Below, one piece after another: positions 11,174-22,770 of a DNA stretch of 64,000 nt. Source of the DNA: Pelobates cultripes (Eukaryota; Chordata; Amphibia; Anura; Pelobatidae); NCBI GenBank assembly GCA_933207985.1, contig OW240912.1, positions 201,116,845 through 201,180,844 on the forward strand. The letters are read 5' to 3'. The stretch's first letter is position 1. Every line of letters starts with the position of its first letter. The notes below the pieces were generated by a model. The model made no database searches, had not been told where the DNA came from, and worked only from the letters and a program-made list of their open reading frames with translations. The translations under genes and the position numbers were made by a program.

Positions 11174-13506
11174 ATGGCGCTGGTACCGGACTGCCTCACT
11201 GTCCTCTCCATTAACGCCAGAGGCCTAAACAAACCAGAGTGACGCTCAGGAGCGCTGAGAGACTTCCATAACAAAAGAGCCTTGATAGTCTTAATTCAGG
11301 AGATGCACTTTAAAGAAGGGTCCAGACCCAAAATGACCAACCACCACTTCTCGAAGGGATACTTTAGCGACTACCATGCAGGCAGGTCCAGAGGCACAGC
11401 CATATTAGTTAACAGAAACATACCGTTTATAGAAGTGGGACAGATGACAAACAAGGAGGGCAGATTCCTTTTCTTAAAGGGCACAATAGCAAGACAGACC
11501 TACACATTCGCTAACATCTATGCCCCAAACCAGTGACATTACAGATTCCTGGCAAGCATACTTAAGAGGTTTCAGTCCTTCACAGAGGGGATCCTCATCG
11601 TGGGGGGCAATCTTAATGTAGCACTTTACCCGTGATGGGTCACCTCTTCTGGCAACTCACGGGTCCTGGCACAACACCTACACTCAATCAAAACCCTCCT
11701 GACCCACCACAAACTGATAGATTGCTGGAGGGCCTACCACCCCGATGAAAGGGTTTACACCTTCTTCTCACACCCACACAGCACTTATACTAGATTGGAC
11801 TACCTTTTCACTACACACTATCATTTACCAACAACACGCGGCGCAGAACATGGAGTGGCGACATGGTCAGACCATGTGCCAGTGATCTTAACACTCTCAT
11901 CCCATCTCTACCGGCCCCGGTTCAACAAATGGAGACTAAATGACTATCTTCTCACCAAACTCGACCTAACGGATGACATAAGGGGAATGCTAAAAGAATA
12001 CTTTGAGACGAACACATCTGAAAAGACCTCGCCGACCATCAGATGGGAAGCCCACAAGAGTGTAATCCGCGGGCATTTCATCTGACAGGGTGCCACCCTC
12101 AAAAAACAGACTGACAGCCGCCGGACAGAACTAGTGACAGAAATACAAAGAGTGGAAACACTTAACAAAAACTCACAACACGCGACACACCATGCAACAC
12201 TATTACAACTAAGAAGGGAACTGACTAGCCTCCTACATAGAAAACACCACAGGGAAGTCGTCAGACACAAAGCCTTCTTCCTGCTCCATGGCAATAAGAG
12301 CGGTAAACTACTGGACAGGTTACGAAAAGACCTATCCGACTGGGTATACCCACACATATCGTGGCTGGGCAGGATTCAGGTCATACAAATGAACTTTCTC
12401 CCATGCCTACTATACCTCATGCAGGCCCTATCTCTAACCATCCCCAGATCTTTTTTTCACACCCTGAGACAGGAGATGGGGAAATATGTGTGGAACCAAA
12501 GGAGACCAAGAGTTAAGATGGCCACGTTGATGCTACCTAAAGTCAGGGGCGACCTGGCCATGTCGGACCTCACCCTGTACTATGAATCATGTCATCTCCA
12601 AAGAATTATGGAGTGGACAAAGGAAAGAATGCTCAAGAGATGGAAAGAAATAGAGGAAGTGGAAGCGGGGAAACCACTGTCCACCCTACCATGGCAGAGC
12701 ACCGGGGGGACCGGGAGGCGGTGCTCACCCTACATGGCAGCAACCATACCCATCTCCCCTGCTCCCCCTAACGCACAACAACAGCTTTCCACCAGGCCTA
12801 GACCCCAACACATTTAGAGACCTTCTCCGCCATAGGATCACATCACCTTTTTGACAGAACTGACTTACTAGAGGGAACCACCCCCACCCTCCTACACCAC
12901 CTAAAACACAGGCAACTACGGAGCTATGTACATACACTCCCCGGGGGCATAGCACGGATGCGGGACCCCACCACATTCGAACAAATGTGTATGGACCCAG
13001 ATCCACAACCCCACGGGATCTCACTCATCTATTCCATGCTCCAGAGGGAGACCCCGACGGAGAAACCCAAATTCATGGGGACATGGGAACAAACATTGGG
13101 CAAAACTTTCACTGACGGTGACTGGGAGAAGATGTGCGACTTGACGCACCCCTGCTTGGTCTTCAGCAAAACCCAAGAGACGGCTTTCAAAATACTAATG
13201 AACTGGTACCGTACCCCAATCATACTCCATGCCATAGACCCACACCACACAGACCTTTGCTGGAGATGCAACAAAGAGGCCGGCACCATGCTCCACCTGT
13301 GGTGGGATTGTGAAGCCATACAGCCTTTTTGGAAAGGCATACACGGCTTCCTCCAAACATTCTCAGACGCACCGCCCCCCTTCCTCCCTGAAACCATGCT
13401 CCTACACCACACCAAGTCGACTAGATCTCGCTACAAACACTCACTGACAGTACGAATTCTCAACATCGCCAAACAAGTGCTTCCACAATTCTGGAGGCAT
13501 CGATAA
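11174..13506 (+). pseudogene. LINE A ORF2: endonuclease and C-terminal domain, RT missing
   Basis: From the ATG at 11174 the frame reads an APE-type endonuclease start (LTVLSINARGLNKPE), with a TGA at 11240. Further pieces carry QEMHF, IYAPNQ (then TGA), TRLDYLF and SDHVPV motifs. The pre-RT segment ends HGNKSGKLLDRLRKD near 12330 and runs directly, in frame, into SWLGRIQVIQMNFLPCLLYL, which in LINE B lies after the RT. About 400 codons, including the whole catalytic RT with its YADD motif, have been deleted. The C-terminal zinc-knuckle-like CWRCNKEAGTMLHLWWDC is still readable at 13258-13311. The product cannot reverse transcribe. Confidence 0.85.
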
Positions 13507-14210
13507 CACCCCCACTGACAACATGGTTCACCCAAATGGAAGAACTTAGAGCCATAGAAGAACTTCACATGAGCGCAACTAATTCCTCAGACAAATACAT
13601 GGGAATATGGGCACACTGGCTACTAACAACCACTAAGGCAGACTTCATGAATAGGCTTAAATACGACACATAGGCAGTGAGGCGGCGAGGCTGCGCAGAT
13701 GGAAGACATAAGAGATGAAACAGACTGATACACCTCTGACAGCAACATATTCCCCCCCCCTGGACAGCCCACTCCTGAAACCCACCCCACGCCACACATA
13801 ACTCACCACGGACTCTAAACACGGACGCTCAGGCCCAAGGGAATACCACCTCTAGGAGACACAGGTGACCACATCACCCAACACGAAGTCACACAAACTC
13901 ACAGAAACACGGCACACAGAGGCAGACAGAATCCACAGATGGCTCCTACCAAGACAATGCCTAGGGCACAAACTGGACACACACGGCATCGCAACAACAA
14001 CCCAGTCACATTGGGCAGACCAAACGCGACAAACACAGCTACACGCCAACGCACCAATTCAGACTAACACGCACCCGACATACAAATCTAAGCCGCAGAA
14101 ACAGGAAACGACCCACGAGACATAACACACAACCAAACTGTATGCCTCTACACCACACGCAAGTGGTTTACGCTTACCTTGGGCCTGTGTGCCGCATAAA
14201 GGACGACAGA

Positions 14211-15416
14211 TGCGAGACCTGCGTGTCTCCACACAACCGGAATTTTATTAAGTTGAACATCTGAGAGTTTATAAACATAATCTGTACTGAAAAGGTAGCA
14301 GTAATGTAATAACATTTTATACGCCTAAGGGGACCTGCGAATTACTTCCACTTCAGAAAATCACACTTTTTATGGAACTTCCAAGTGAAAATTTCTGGAA
14401 AATCTTTTAGATTTTTTTTTCTTTACTGCTCAAGTGTGAAGCTTAAGCACCAAAGCTTAAGCAGCAACACAGTTGGTCTGAATGAGTATAATCATTACAG
14501 TATGAATACGAATTTTTGGTTAATAATCTATGGGGTAGCGGCACTAACAGGTTTTAGTATATGTAGTAGATAACAATGAATTTCAAAGCATATAAAATAG
14601 TCTGTTTCTGCTTTTCTGACTGTTCCCTATCTAATGCAAATTCTTAAATGCTTATTATGCTAGTCGTAGGTTTTTTCCCAAAACAAATACAGCATGAGTC
14701 AAAATTTATTTATTAAACTCCCTACACGTATATGTAATCACTTTGTATACTTTATATGACATCATATCGTTTAACAATCATGTGTTAATAGAATTAAAAA
14801 CAGATTTGCTATATAAAAAAATGACTACCCAGACCTAGACAGTTTCAGTCTGAAGTCCCATTCATTTTAATATCTGCAATGTGTAAAACATTGACAAAGT
14901 TTTTCTAAAACGGGTGACTAACTGCCCTGCTATACAAGCTTTAATAAATTATTCTGGAAGTAAAGTGCAGAATCCACACTGACTTGAAAAACCATTGTTA
15001 CAAGTGCAGAGGAGATGGCATGAGCTAGGTAGACACCAAGGTAGTTTGTCAAACCTTAAGTAAGTAAGGACATTCCTAGTACCATAACTACTACAATAGG
15101 CTTGGAGTGTTTCTTCAATAAATATGTTAACCAATTATGTCACATTTGTACCACTCACTGCAACATGTTGATTTATCTATGTCATGATATACCTGTAACA
15201 TGTATCAAGATGGGGACTTTCATATTTCATCCCAAAATATTGTGGCTGCTTCCTTAAACCATACTCTAATAGTGCCCAGCTGCACTTATTTTTAAAATTA
15301 ACGTAAGTGAAAGATAATATATCCTTCAGGTACTACAGAAAATGTTTAATATGCACATGGGACATCACATTCCATATCGATTGGGAACATTATCTTTGTT
15401 AAGGTCTGTATTATCT
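14211..15416. other. Intergenic, no gene recognised
   Basis: AT-rich sequence with no long reading frame and no repeat signature I can name. Confidence 0.6.
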
Positions 15417-15918
15417 TTAAAGGACCACTCTAGGCACCATGACCACTTCAGCTTAATGAAGTGGTCTGGGTGCCAGGTCCAGCTAGGGTTAACCCATTTT
15501 TTAATAAACATAGCAGTTTCAGAGAAACTGCTATGTTTATTAATGGGTTAAGCCTTCCCCCAAAGCCTCTAGTGGCTGTCTCATTGACAGCCACTAGAGG
15601 CGCTTGCGTGCTTCTCACTGTGATTTTCACAGTGAGAGCACGCCAGCGTCCATAGTAAAGCATTGTAAATGCTTTCCTATACGACCGGCTGAATGCGCGC
15701 GCAGCTCTTGCCGCGTGTGCGCATTCAGCCGACGGGGAAGAACGGAGGAGGAGAGAAGGAGGAGAGCTCCCCGCCCAGCGCTGGAAAAAGGTAAGTTTAA
15801 ACCCCTTTCCCCCTTCCAGAGCCGGGCGGGAGGGGGACCCTGAGGGTGGGGGCACCCTCAGGGCACTATAGTGGCAGGAAAACGAGTATGTTTTCCTGGC
15901 ACTATAGTGGTCCTTTAA
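15417..15918. mobile_element. TTAA-bounded MITE, copy 1 (piggyBac-like)
   Basis: This 502-bp element starts TTAAAGGACCACTCTAGG and ends CACTATAGTGGTCCTTTAA, so it has inverted termini with TTAA at each edge, the target-site signature of piggyBac-superfamily elements. It contains nested hairpins: AACATAGCAGTTTC paired with its complement, CTCTAGTGGCTGTC paired with GACAGCCACTAGAG, and TGAATGCGCGC paired with GCGCATTCA. A close second copy is at 31677-32166. No transposase is present. Confidence 0.85.
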
Positions 15919-17015
15919 GAGCTCAGTGTCCCTCACAATCTTATGCTCTGTATAGTGATTATGAGCACTGCTGATGTATGATATCTTAACTCTTTGGCTT
16001 ATGCTTTGATCAATTAAAAGAAACCTTCAAGCACCGTAACCACTAAAGTGCGCTGTAGGAGTAGCCTGGGAAGTTTTCTAATAAGGGGAACTGGTAAGAG
16101 ATGCATCATGCCTGCACCCCCATCAGTACAATTGAAGGAGCAGAAAAATTGATCTGCACCTACAGGAGGTGCAGAACAAATTAACTAGCTCCCTTCTTTC
16201 CTTTTGCATTAGGATGGCCAGGCCAATGTGGGAGATATTTGGTGTGGAACCAACTCTCTGGGCCAGCTCAGGAGATCCTTTGATCCATTTGCCCCTTTTG
16301 CCATATGGCCAGTCTGGCCCTGTTTATATATTATGCTGAGCAATCAAACTTAAATAACCACAGTCCTTACAAAAAACAGTTATCCCCTATAAAAGAAACC
16401 ATCACACACCTCAAAAAATTCAACACCAAAAAGGACTTGGTAAATCACTTTTTTAACAACTAACCAATACCAAGATTAGCAAGGTGTTTATATATGACCA
16501 GAACAAACACCACAAACACTTATTTCTTAACACTTGCGACTGCATGAGGTGTGAAGTATATTGTTTTTATATAAAATAATAAAAGCAGAGCCAGCCATTA
16601 GCACCGAAAAAATTAAGCAACATCTATTCACAGAAGGTAGCTAAATGCTCAAATCATGATTCCTCTTTTTCCAGATAAAAGTTTTTTTAATTTCTTCTAT
16701 GGAAACCAACAAGTGGCTTTTAAATAGTGTCTTTTGTCTTCTTATACCTCTTTCAAAGCCATAAAATATCATTAAGGGAAATGGGAGGAGCTAGGACATG
16801 GACATTTAGGACACCAATGAAAATCAGTCAGTGAAATGCTAATTTTTATGGGTCTAGAGGTAAAGTTTAGGACACAATGGTGATGTGATAGACAATGCTT
16901 TAAGTACAGTTCTTTTTCTTATTCTAAATCAAGCTACAGTTGTAGAAATAAAGAGTTATTACTGAGAGGTTTAAAAGATTGATCATTTCTATGGCTTCTA
17001 ATTGTGCTCTTTTAA

Positions 17016-17054
<39 letters not shown>

Positions 17055-17126
17055 TTAATTCTTAACTCAACCATCATATCTATAAACGTCTTCTTGCCTC
17101 TGATACTTTGTTCATCCGCGTGTGTC
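15919..17126. other. Intergenic with repeat remnants
   Basis: 16020-16060 matches a common local MITE start (AGCACCGTAACCACTAAAGTG). 16190-16322 resembles the right end of the hAT-type family at 1488-3422 (ATGGCCAGTCTGGCCCTG). A (TA)n run is at 17019-17047. No gene is visible. Confidence 0.5.
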
Positions 17127-17712
17127 AGGGGCGTACCTGGAGATATTGTGAAAAATAAATTAGGTATACAATTAATACAGTGGCAGATCCAGAGGAGGGA
17201 GCACCAGGGCTAATGTGCTACATAGACACCAGAGAATCTTTTGTCTTGTTGGCAGCTGAAATTAACAGAGGGGCTCTTCGCACTCTGTCCACAAAGGCCG
17301 TCTTCCAAATTATTTTAGTGGATATATCACTGCAATTTCACTGCAATATGTTTTGCCATTATGAGTTCAATTACTTTTGTTTCTCTTTATGCAGCCCCTG
17401 GCTGTGACTCACAGAGACAGATAACCCGTTAGGCTACCATGGCCTCTTCAAAGGCGTACTCAGAGTCCCTCAGCGTGTCTTGATGACACAGGTGGGTGGG
17501 GGAGAACATACATACACAATACCATTGTATCGTACAACTCTTAACCAGCACGTGCAGACACACTCATCCTCCCCCAAAACAGCCCTCATCCACCTCCACA
17601 CACTCTCACACACAACACAACCATGACAAAAACACATCACTCACAGTGCTCTAGGAGGGGCCCCCAATCTGGCATCCTGCCTAGGGCTTTTGGCAACCTT
17701 AATCCGGCTCTG
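17127..17712. mobile_element. hAT-like remnant, boundaries uncertain
   Basis: CAGTGGCAGATCCAG at about 17178 and AATCCGGCTCTG near 17700 look like degraded hAT termini, and the sequence after the second resumes the host repeat copy 2 (CTCACAGTCTCC). I could not identify a target duplication. No transposase is readable. Confidence 0.4.
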
Positions 17713-18288
17713 GTGACTCACAGTCTCCTTGAAAAAAAAAGGGTTTATTTTCAATTAACTCTTACAGCACAGTGTGTTTACTTTAGACATTCTTATCGCC
17801 TGCACATACACACAGACATACACATACACACAGACACATATGCATACAGAGACACATACATAAACACAGACAGACTCATAGATACATACACACACACAAA
17901 ACACACATACATACAAAGACACAGACAGACACACACATACATACAGACAGACAGGCACACATACATACATACAGACAGACAGGCAGGCAGGCATACATAC
18001 AGGCAGACACATACAGACAAACACACCCACATACAGACACACACACAGACACACAGACACATACATACACAGACAGACACAAACACACAGACACATACAT
18101 ACAGACACATGCACACACAGAGACAGACACACAAACACATACACACATACAAACAAACAAAAACACACATATACAAAATGTTTAAGTCACCCTCCTGTTT
18201 CCTACCTTTTAGGTGCAGGATAGTGACTTTCCCTGGGGTCCAATGGTTGCTCAGGCTGGTGGGAGTCAGAGTTCCAACTCTGACTCCC
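17713..18288. repeat. Interspersed repeat, copy 2, left part with CA-type microsatellite
   Basis: A unique start shared with 6450-6530 (ATTTTCAATYARMTCTTACAGCA) is followed by a large ACAC/ACAGAC/ATAC microsatellite at 17800-18175. The GC-richer body also found at 220-320 follows. The microsatellite stays open in several minus-strand frames, giving Cys/Val-rich artefact proteins. The copy is interrupted after 18288 by an LTR. Confidence 0.75.
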
Positions 18289-19196
18289 TGGAAAGGTTCC
18301 TATCCTGACAAGCAAGACTTTTTCCGTTTGATACTGTTCCTTTAAATTCCAGTACCTGTTTCTCGCCTCTAGTGGGCTCCCTAGCCACTAGTCACCTCCA
18401 ACTCTCACCTGTAGAACAGGAAATCAAGTTCTGCTATAAAAGGCCACACCCGACAAAGCAAGGGGCCTTGACATTGAAGTTTGATGATTACCTGAAAAGA
18501 CTTCATATCCTGGCTCCTGATATAACCTGTGGAATTTCCTTATTGGCTACTTGTCCTGCAATACTCACCAACCTGCTCCAAACTTACCTGTACAACTCTT
18601 CTTCCTGCCTTATCTACAAACCTATCTGAACTTCCTATCTTCCTACAGAACATGCAACTTGCCTAAATCAACACTGGACTTTCATTTACTTTGTGGATAT
18701 CTGTTTACTACTTCCTCGGATTTACTTATATTCCAATCTACTTTGCATCCATCACAAAGGACCTACTTCTACTATATAACTTCTTACCCAAAAGAGACTG
18801 AACAACTGCAACCCTATTTAAGTATTTATATTATTTCTGTCTAGTTTTACTTAGTTGTTTGTTTTTTATCCTTTTCTGGGGCATATTGCCTAAGTCCTGT
18901 TTTCCTATTTCTCCTGGATATATAACCTATAATCTCTGTTATAGGTTATCCTCTATTATATTTCCTATAACTTCTTTTATAGAATTACCTTATTGCAACT
19001 ATGGGCATATTGCCTAAATCCTATTTCTCCTGAGTATAGAATCTATAATCTCTCTTATAGGTTTATCTTCTGTTATATTTGCTATATCTACAATGTATAG
19101 GATATTCTGTTTACTAGTATGTCTAAGTTATCAAATAAAGACCCTTCAATTAACCCCAGTTTAAGTCTCATCCCTGACCTGCACAAGATCATGACA
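18289..19196 (+). mobile_element. Solo LTR of an LTR retrotransposon or endogenous retrovirus
   Basis: The 908-bp insertion begins TGGAAAGG and ends ATGACA, so it has the TG...CA ends of LTRs, and is flanked by an exact 5-bp duplication CTCCC (18284-18288 and 19197-19201). The same host repeat without the insertion is present at about 300-340. Inside are a TATA box (TATAAA, 18435-18440) and a poly(A) signal (AATAAA, 19134-19139) near the end, in the order expected of U3-R-U5 on the + strand. No internal gag/pol region exists, so it is a solo LTR left by recombination. Gypsy versus retroviral origin cannot be decided. Confidence 0.85.
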
Positions 19197-19495
19197 CTCC
19201 CTCTCCTTCCTCCCGTGCGGGCTCTCACTGATCGCTGAGAGGAGAGATGGACAGTCACTTCCTCCCAGCTGTGATGTCATCACAGGGGGCCCGGTCATGC
19301 TGTTAAAGTGCTGACCAGGCCCCCTGGATATTCATTGCCACCGGGTGGCCCTAACAGTATGGGCCACCCGATTGGCCCCTGGAACGTGTGGCCCCGGTGG
19401 TTTGCCATGCAGGCCGGGGCCGCAACACATGGTGGCGGGCACCCAGTTGCAGCTGCAATCCCTGCGACCACGGTATGTATGCCACTGGTGAAACT
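19197..19495. repeat. Interspersed repeat, copy 2, right part
   Basis: This continues the host repeat after the solo LTR and matches 320-640, including CTTCCTCCCAGCTGTGATGTC and the final GTATGTATGCCACTGG. No coding function is seen. Confidence 0.75.
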
Positions 19496-19678
19496 GCAGG
19501 GGCATGATCTATACACAAAAACTGCTTCATTAAGCTCAAGTTATTTTGGTGCTTAGACTGACCCTGTAAAAGAAATTGCCTATACATACAAGGGAAAGGG
19601 GGAATTTAAATGATTTTTCAGGCCAAAATCAGGTTAATATCTCTGTGCTTTACTAACAGCCTTCTTACTACTGCTGAT

Positions 19679-19981
19679 TAGACGTGTAATTCGTTTTGTT
19701 CTGAATGTACATTCGGATGAATTTCGTGCAATTCGGACATTCAGATGCTTACGAAAGTCCGAAGTTCGAATTGCCGACTTTCCGAAGTGCCGCACCGAAC
19801 CGAAGTGCTTCGGATTTCTCAAAAGTGTAAAAACAAGTGGTTAGGGTTAGGGGTTAGGGCTAGAGTCCGAAGTTCCGAAGTGTCGAACCAAATGCCATTG
19901 GTCCGAATTGCCGAAGCAGACTAATTATTTTACTTACCTGAATTTCCGAACCGAACCAAATTTTTTTGCATATGCACGTCC
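19679..19981. mobile_element. 303-bp MITE with 11-bp direct flanks and telomere-like motif
   Basis: The segment is flanked by CTACTGCTGAT at 19668-19678 and 19982-19992. The left edge reads TAGACGTGTAATTCG and the right edge reads TGCATATGCACGTCC, sharing only a short inverted core (GACGTG). The interior is rich in TCCGAA/TTCGGA motifs in both orientations and holds GGTTAGGGTTAGGGGTTAGG at 19839-19858, similar to vertebrate telomere repeat. The superfamily is not clear. Confidence 0.6.
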
Positions 19982-19992
19982 CTACTGCTGAT

Positions 19993-22199
19993 GCTAGTCA
20001 CTCAATGCTGGTACCATTAGAGAAAAGGAATATTGGAAAAGTTATACCAGCTGATGAGACTTAAGGAATGGAAGATGGGCATGGGAGGGAAAATGGGCAG
20101 ATGTAGAATAAAAAGTCAACGTGGAATGAGGAAGGCAAAATGGAAATGTAATGAAGAGGGCAATTGGGAGAATTGAAATGGATAAGATGGAGTCAGAAGG
20201 ATTGAATCAGAAAATGAAAGAATAAAATGTGAATATATACCAGGAAGAGCAAGGATAAAATTGCAAGATGAAATTAGGGAGAATACATAAGGTAGATGAA
20301 ACAAGGATGGGGAGAGAAAAAAAAGACTGAATGAGAAGAATATAAAGGGACAGGTAATTAGAGGGCAATAGTGGAGATAATAAAAATGGAGATGAAATGA
20401 ATAGGTTGGAAAAAAGCAGACACTGAATTAGAGGCAAAATTTTGATGGAAAGGGGAAAATATTAAGGCGAGCATTTGATATTTCTCTGTGAGAAGCATTG
20501 CAGGCAAACTTTGAGGATTGTCGCCCATGTGCCCTGCCTCCCAATGTTTTTCCATGAGAAACATTGGATTGGCCAAATCGATACTTATGATCTCCTGGTG
20601 GGCAGAGCAGAGCTGCGGCAGGGTAGTGTCTCATTGCTAGATCACAGGTAAGTAACCCTTTATTTAGGGCACTGCAGGGGGTGATACTAACCTAAATCTA
20701 ATTTAAATATTCCAGAGAAATGGTTTCATTTGCAACTCTGAGGCATTCCTTTAATATTTACACAAACTGGTGTACTCACTCAAAAGTAATTGTGCAAATT
20801 TTAAACCAAATTAGCCAATATATAAAATGTATTCCAAAACTTATTTTCCCAGCATGCTTGTTTAAGCCTACAATGTGAAATATTCTTGCCAGTTCTTCGA
20901 TATTTCGCATTTATTAAATAACTCCCAAAAATTTGTATTTGAAAATGTCTGTTTTCCCTCTCTAATTTACTCTTTATCAGCACACGTTTGCCTCAATCTC
21001 ATGATCAGTTCTTGTCCTTCCCTGGTGCGGCCTTGCCTGACTCAGCTAAGGCACACGCTTCCTTTCTACCCTACAAGCCTGGAGTTAATTGTGAGACAAT
21101 TGCAGACAAGCCACCAACTCCATCTATTTGCAGAGAGGTGACCTGGGGTCAGTGAATACCAGCATTCAGAGGCTGTTGTAGAAGGACAGATGTCAGGGGG
21201 TACAGTCATGCTCTGTACAGATGGGCTTGAGCCGTTTGTGAACAGATAAATAGCAAAAGAGCATGCAAGCATAAATAACAAAGTGAATAGGTTATGGGGG
21301 TGTGAGACGGATAGCAGTTTGGAAGTGTGGCATCGTGCGCAGGGAGCATCCCCCTGTCTGCGGTATCATAAATTTCCAAATAAAAGTAATTCCCCAGACT
21401 GCCTCCTTTAGCTTTCAGGGAGATAATCACATATAATAAAATGGTATATTATACAATGTTTTGGTAGTATATGTTGGCCCTATTATGTCGCATTTGCTAA
21501 TGAAAAAATACATCAAGTATTTTTTTAAAAACATTTTTACATTTATCACTAGTAGTAATGCATGAAAAATATAACAAATGGTTAATAAATGTAAAATTTG
21601 CGTAAATAGATTTTTAAGCATTTTGGAAAATGTTTCTGGCAAACCGTGAAGCAAATAAAATTAGCATCAATAATATATTTGTTAATATTGTTCAGGTATA
21701 TAATTAATAATTCAAATATGAACAAATTAAAATAGAGATAACTATGCCATTATTATATTTATGAAAGTGTTAATCTTCGACTATATTGGAAGAAAAAAAA
21801 ATACATGAGAATTATAGTACAAAAATACCTATTTTGCTAATTTTGCTATAAAAAAGGTTAACGGTATTGCTAAAATTGACATGGTTATAAAGTATGATTT
21901 GAAGCGAGGCTGAAAACTATTGATGGGAGATGTACTATATAAACGGAATACGTTCTTGGGAAAATTTGGAGTGCACCAATTATAAATGGAAGGATAGATA
22001 GGGGCACTTTTTCAACTTACTGTTATTTTAATGGTATTTCTTATTTACCAGATTTTAAGAGGATATGAAGGATAATTTTTATATCCAAGAATACATCTGT
22101 TGCATTATTATTGTTATAAAGCAACATCTTTTTCCGTGATACAATAAAACTGTCAAAATGTGTAAGAAATAAGGGGAACAGATTTTAAAGAGTTCTAAA
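19993..22199. other. Intergenic, no gene recognised
   Basis: 20030-20440 is a purine-rich GAATGGA/AAGAATG tract on the + strand, whose complement gives Ser/Phe/Leu-rich false frames. 20500-20660 resembles the body of the TTAA-type MITEs at 39500 and 40800 (AACATTGGATTGGC). The rest is AT-rich with no recognised feature. Confidence 0.55.
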
Positions 22200-22770
22200 T
22201 GATCCATGCAACTCAGGTTATACTTTAAGCCTTAACAATACCTGAACCATTAAACAGTCCAGCAAAGTATCCATTAAAATGGGGGTGGAAGGAGGAGGAA
22301 GCAATGGCTTTTTCTGTATCAAAACCACTGTTCTTTAGAGGTGGGCCTGATTAGTTAAGTAGGTAATCTGCCTTTATGCTGTGCTACAATGCATCTGTTA
22401 AATATTGGGATGGAATTGCAAAGCTCATTAAACAGCTTTCTGCTTAGCTGCACCCTAACATAGTCCTACAAGACTTTAATAAACTTCAAGCCAGGCATTA
22501 CCATGCAGTAGCCATGTGCAGGATGCCTCCTTGTAAATCACATCTTCATTAGACATTTCCCTGAAGCCATTTGACAATAAACCTGTCCTATTATCCTCCT
22601 CTTAGTAAAGTAGCGTGCAGAAAAAGGCATCAATGGAAATCTTTTTCCATAAAGGACCCGTGAAATTTCTCCTTTTTCACATTAATGGACACACTTTCTA
22701 TTAGACTCATAAATATATTGGGGTGAAGAACGAGTGAAAGGGTCCTTTGAAGTGTGGTTCTTTTTAGAGA
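22200..22770. promoter_or_regulatory. Candidate conserved regulatory region upstream of olig4
   Basis: This stretch, about 2-2.5 kb upstream of the olig4 TATA box, is complex, repeat-free sequence that differs in texture from the surrounding AT-rich and repeat DNA. It contains several homeodomain-like TAAT/ATTA cores, SOX-like ACAAT and CTTTGAA motifs and CAGCTTTCTGCTTAGCTG. No conservation could be tested, so the call rests on texture and position only. Confidence 0.25.

Larger units (their letters stand above)
8812..14210 (+). mobile_element. Decayed L1/Tx1-like LINE (element A), RT core deleted
   Basis: It begins GGGGGGCGTGG, followed by a GAAGATGGCGGCG motif. The same GGGGGGCGTGG start is found at the 5' end of LINE B (read on the minus strand from 62243). 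Two ORF regions follow in the L1 order: ORF1 (8914-9822) and ORF2 (11174-13506). Several stops have the form expected from CpG decay (for example CGA to TGA at 11240). The 3' end is not sharply defined and no poly(A) or target duplication was found, so 14210 is approximate. It is older than LINE B. Confidence 0.8.

Noticed and set aside
10441..11214. 257-aa plus-strand frame
   Set aside because: It covers the LINE A inter-ORF spacer and runs over the ORF2 start in another frame. Its Thr/Pro/His-rich composition suggests chance openness.
8812..14210. Target duplication and poly(A) tail for LINE A
   Set aside because: I looked at both flanks and found no convincing direct repeat or A-run, so the 3' boundary is left approximate.
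17755..18176. Minus-strand Cys/Val-rich and plus-strand Thr/His-rich open frames up to 240 aa
   Set aside because: They run through the ACAC/ACAGAC microsatellite and have no domain.
19839..19858. Interstitial telomere from chromosome fusion
   Set aside because: Only about three degenerate TTAGGG units occur, and they lie inside a MITE-like insert, so a fusion scar is not needed.
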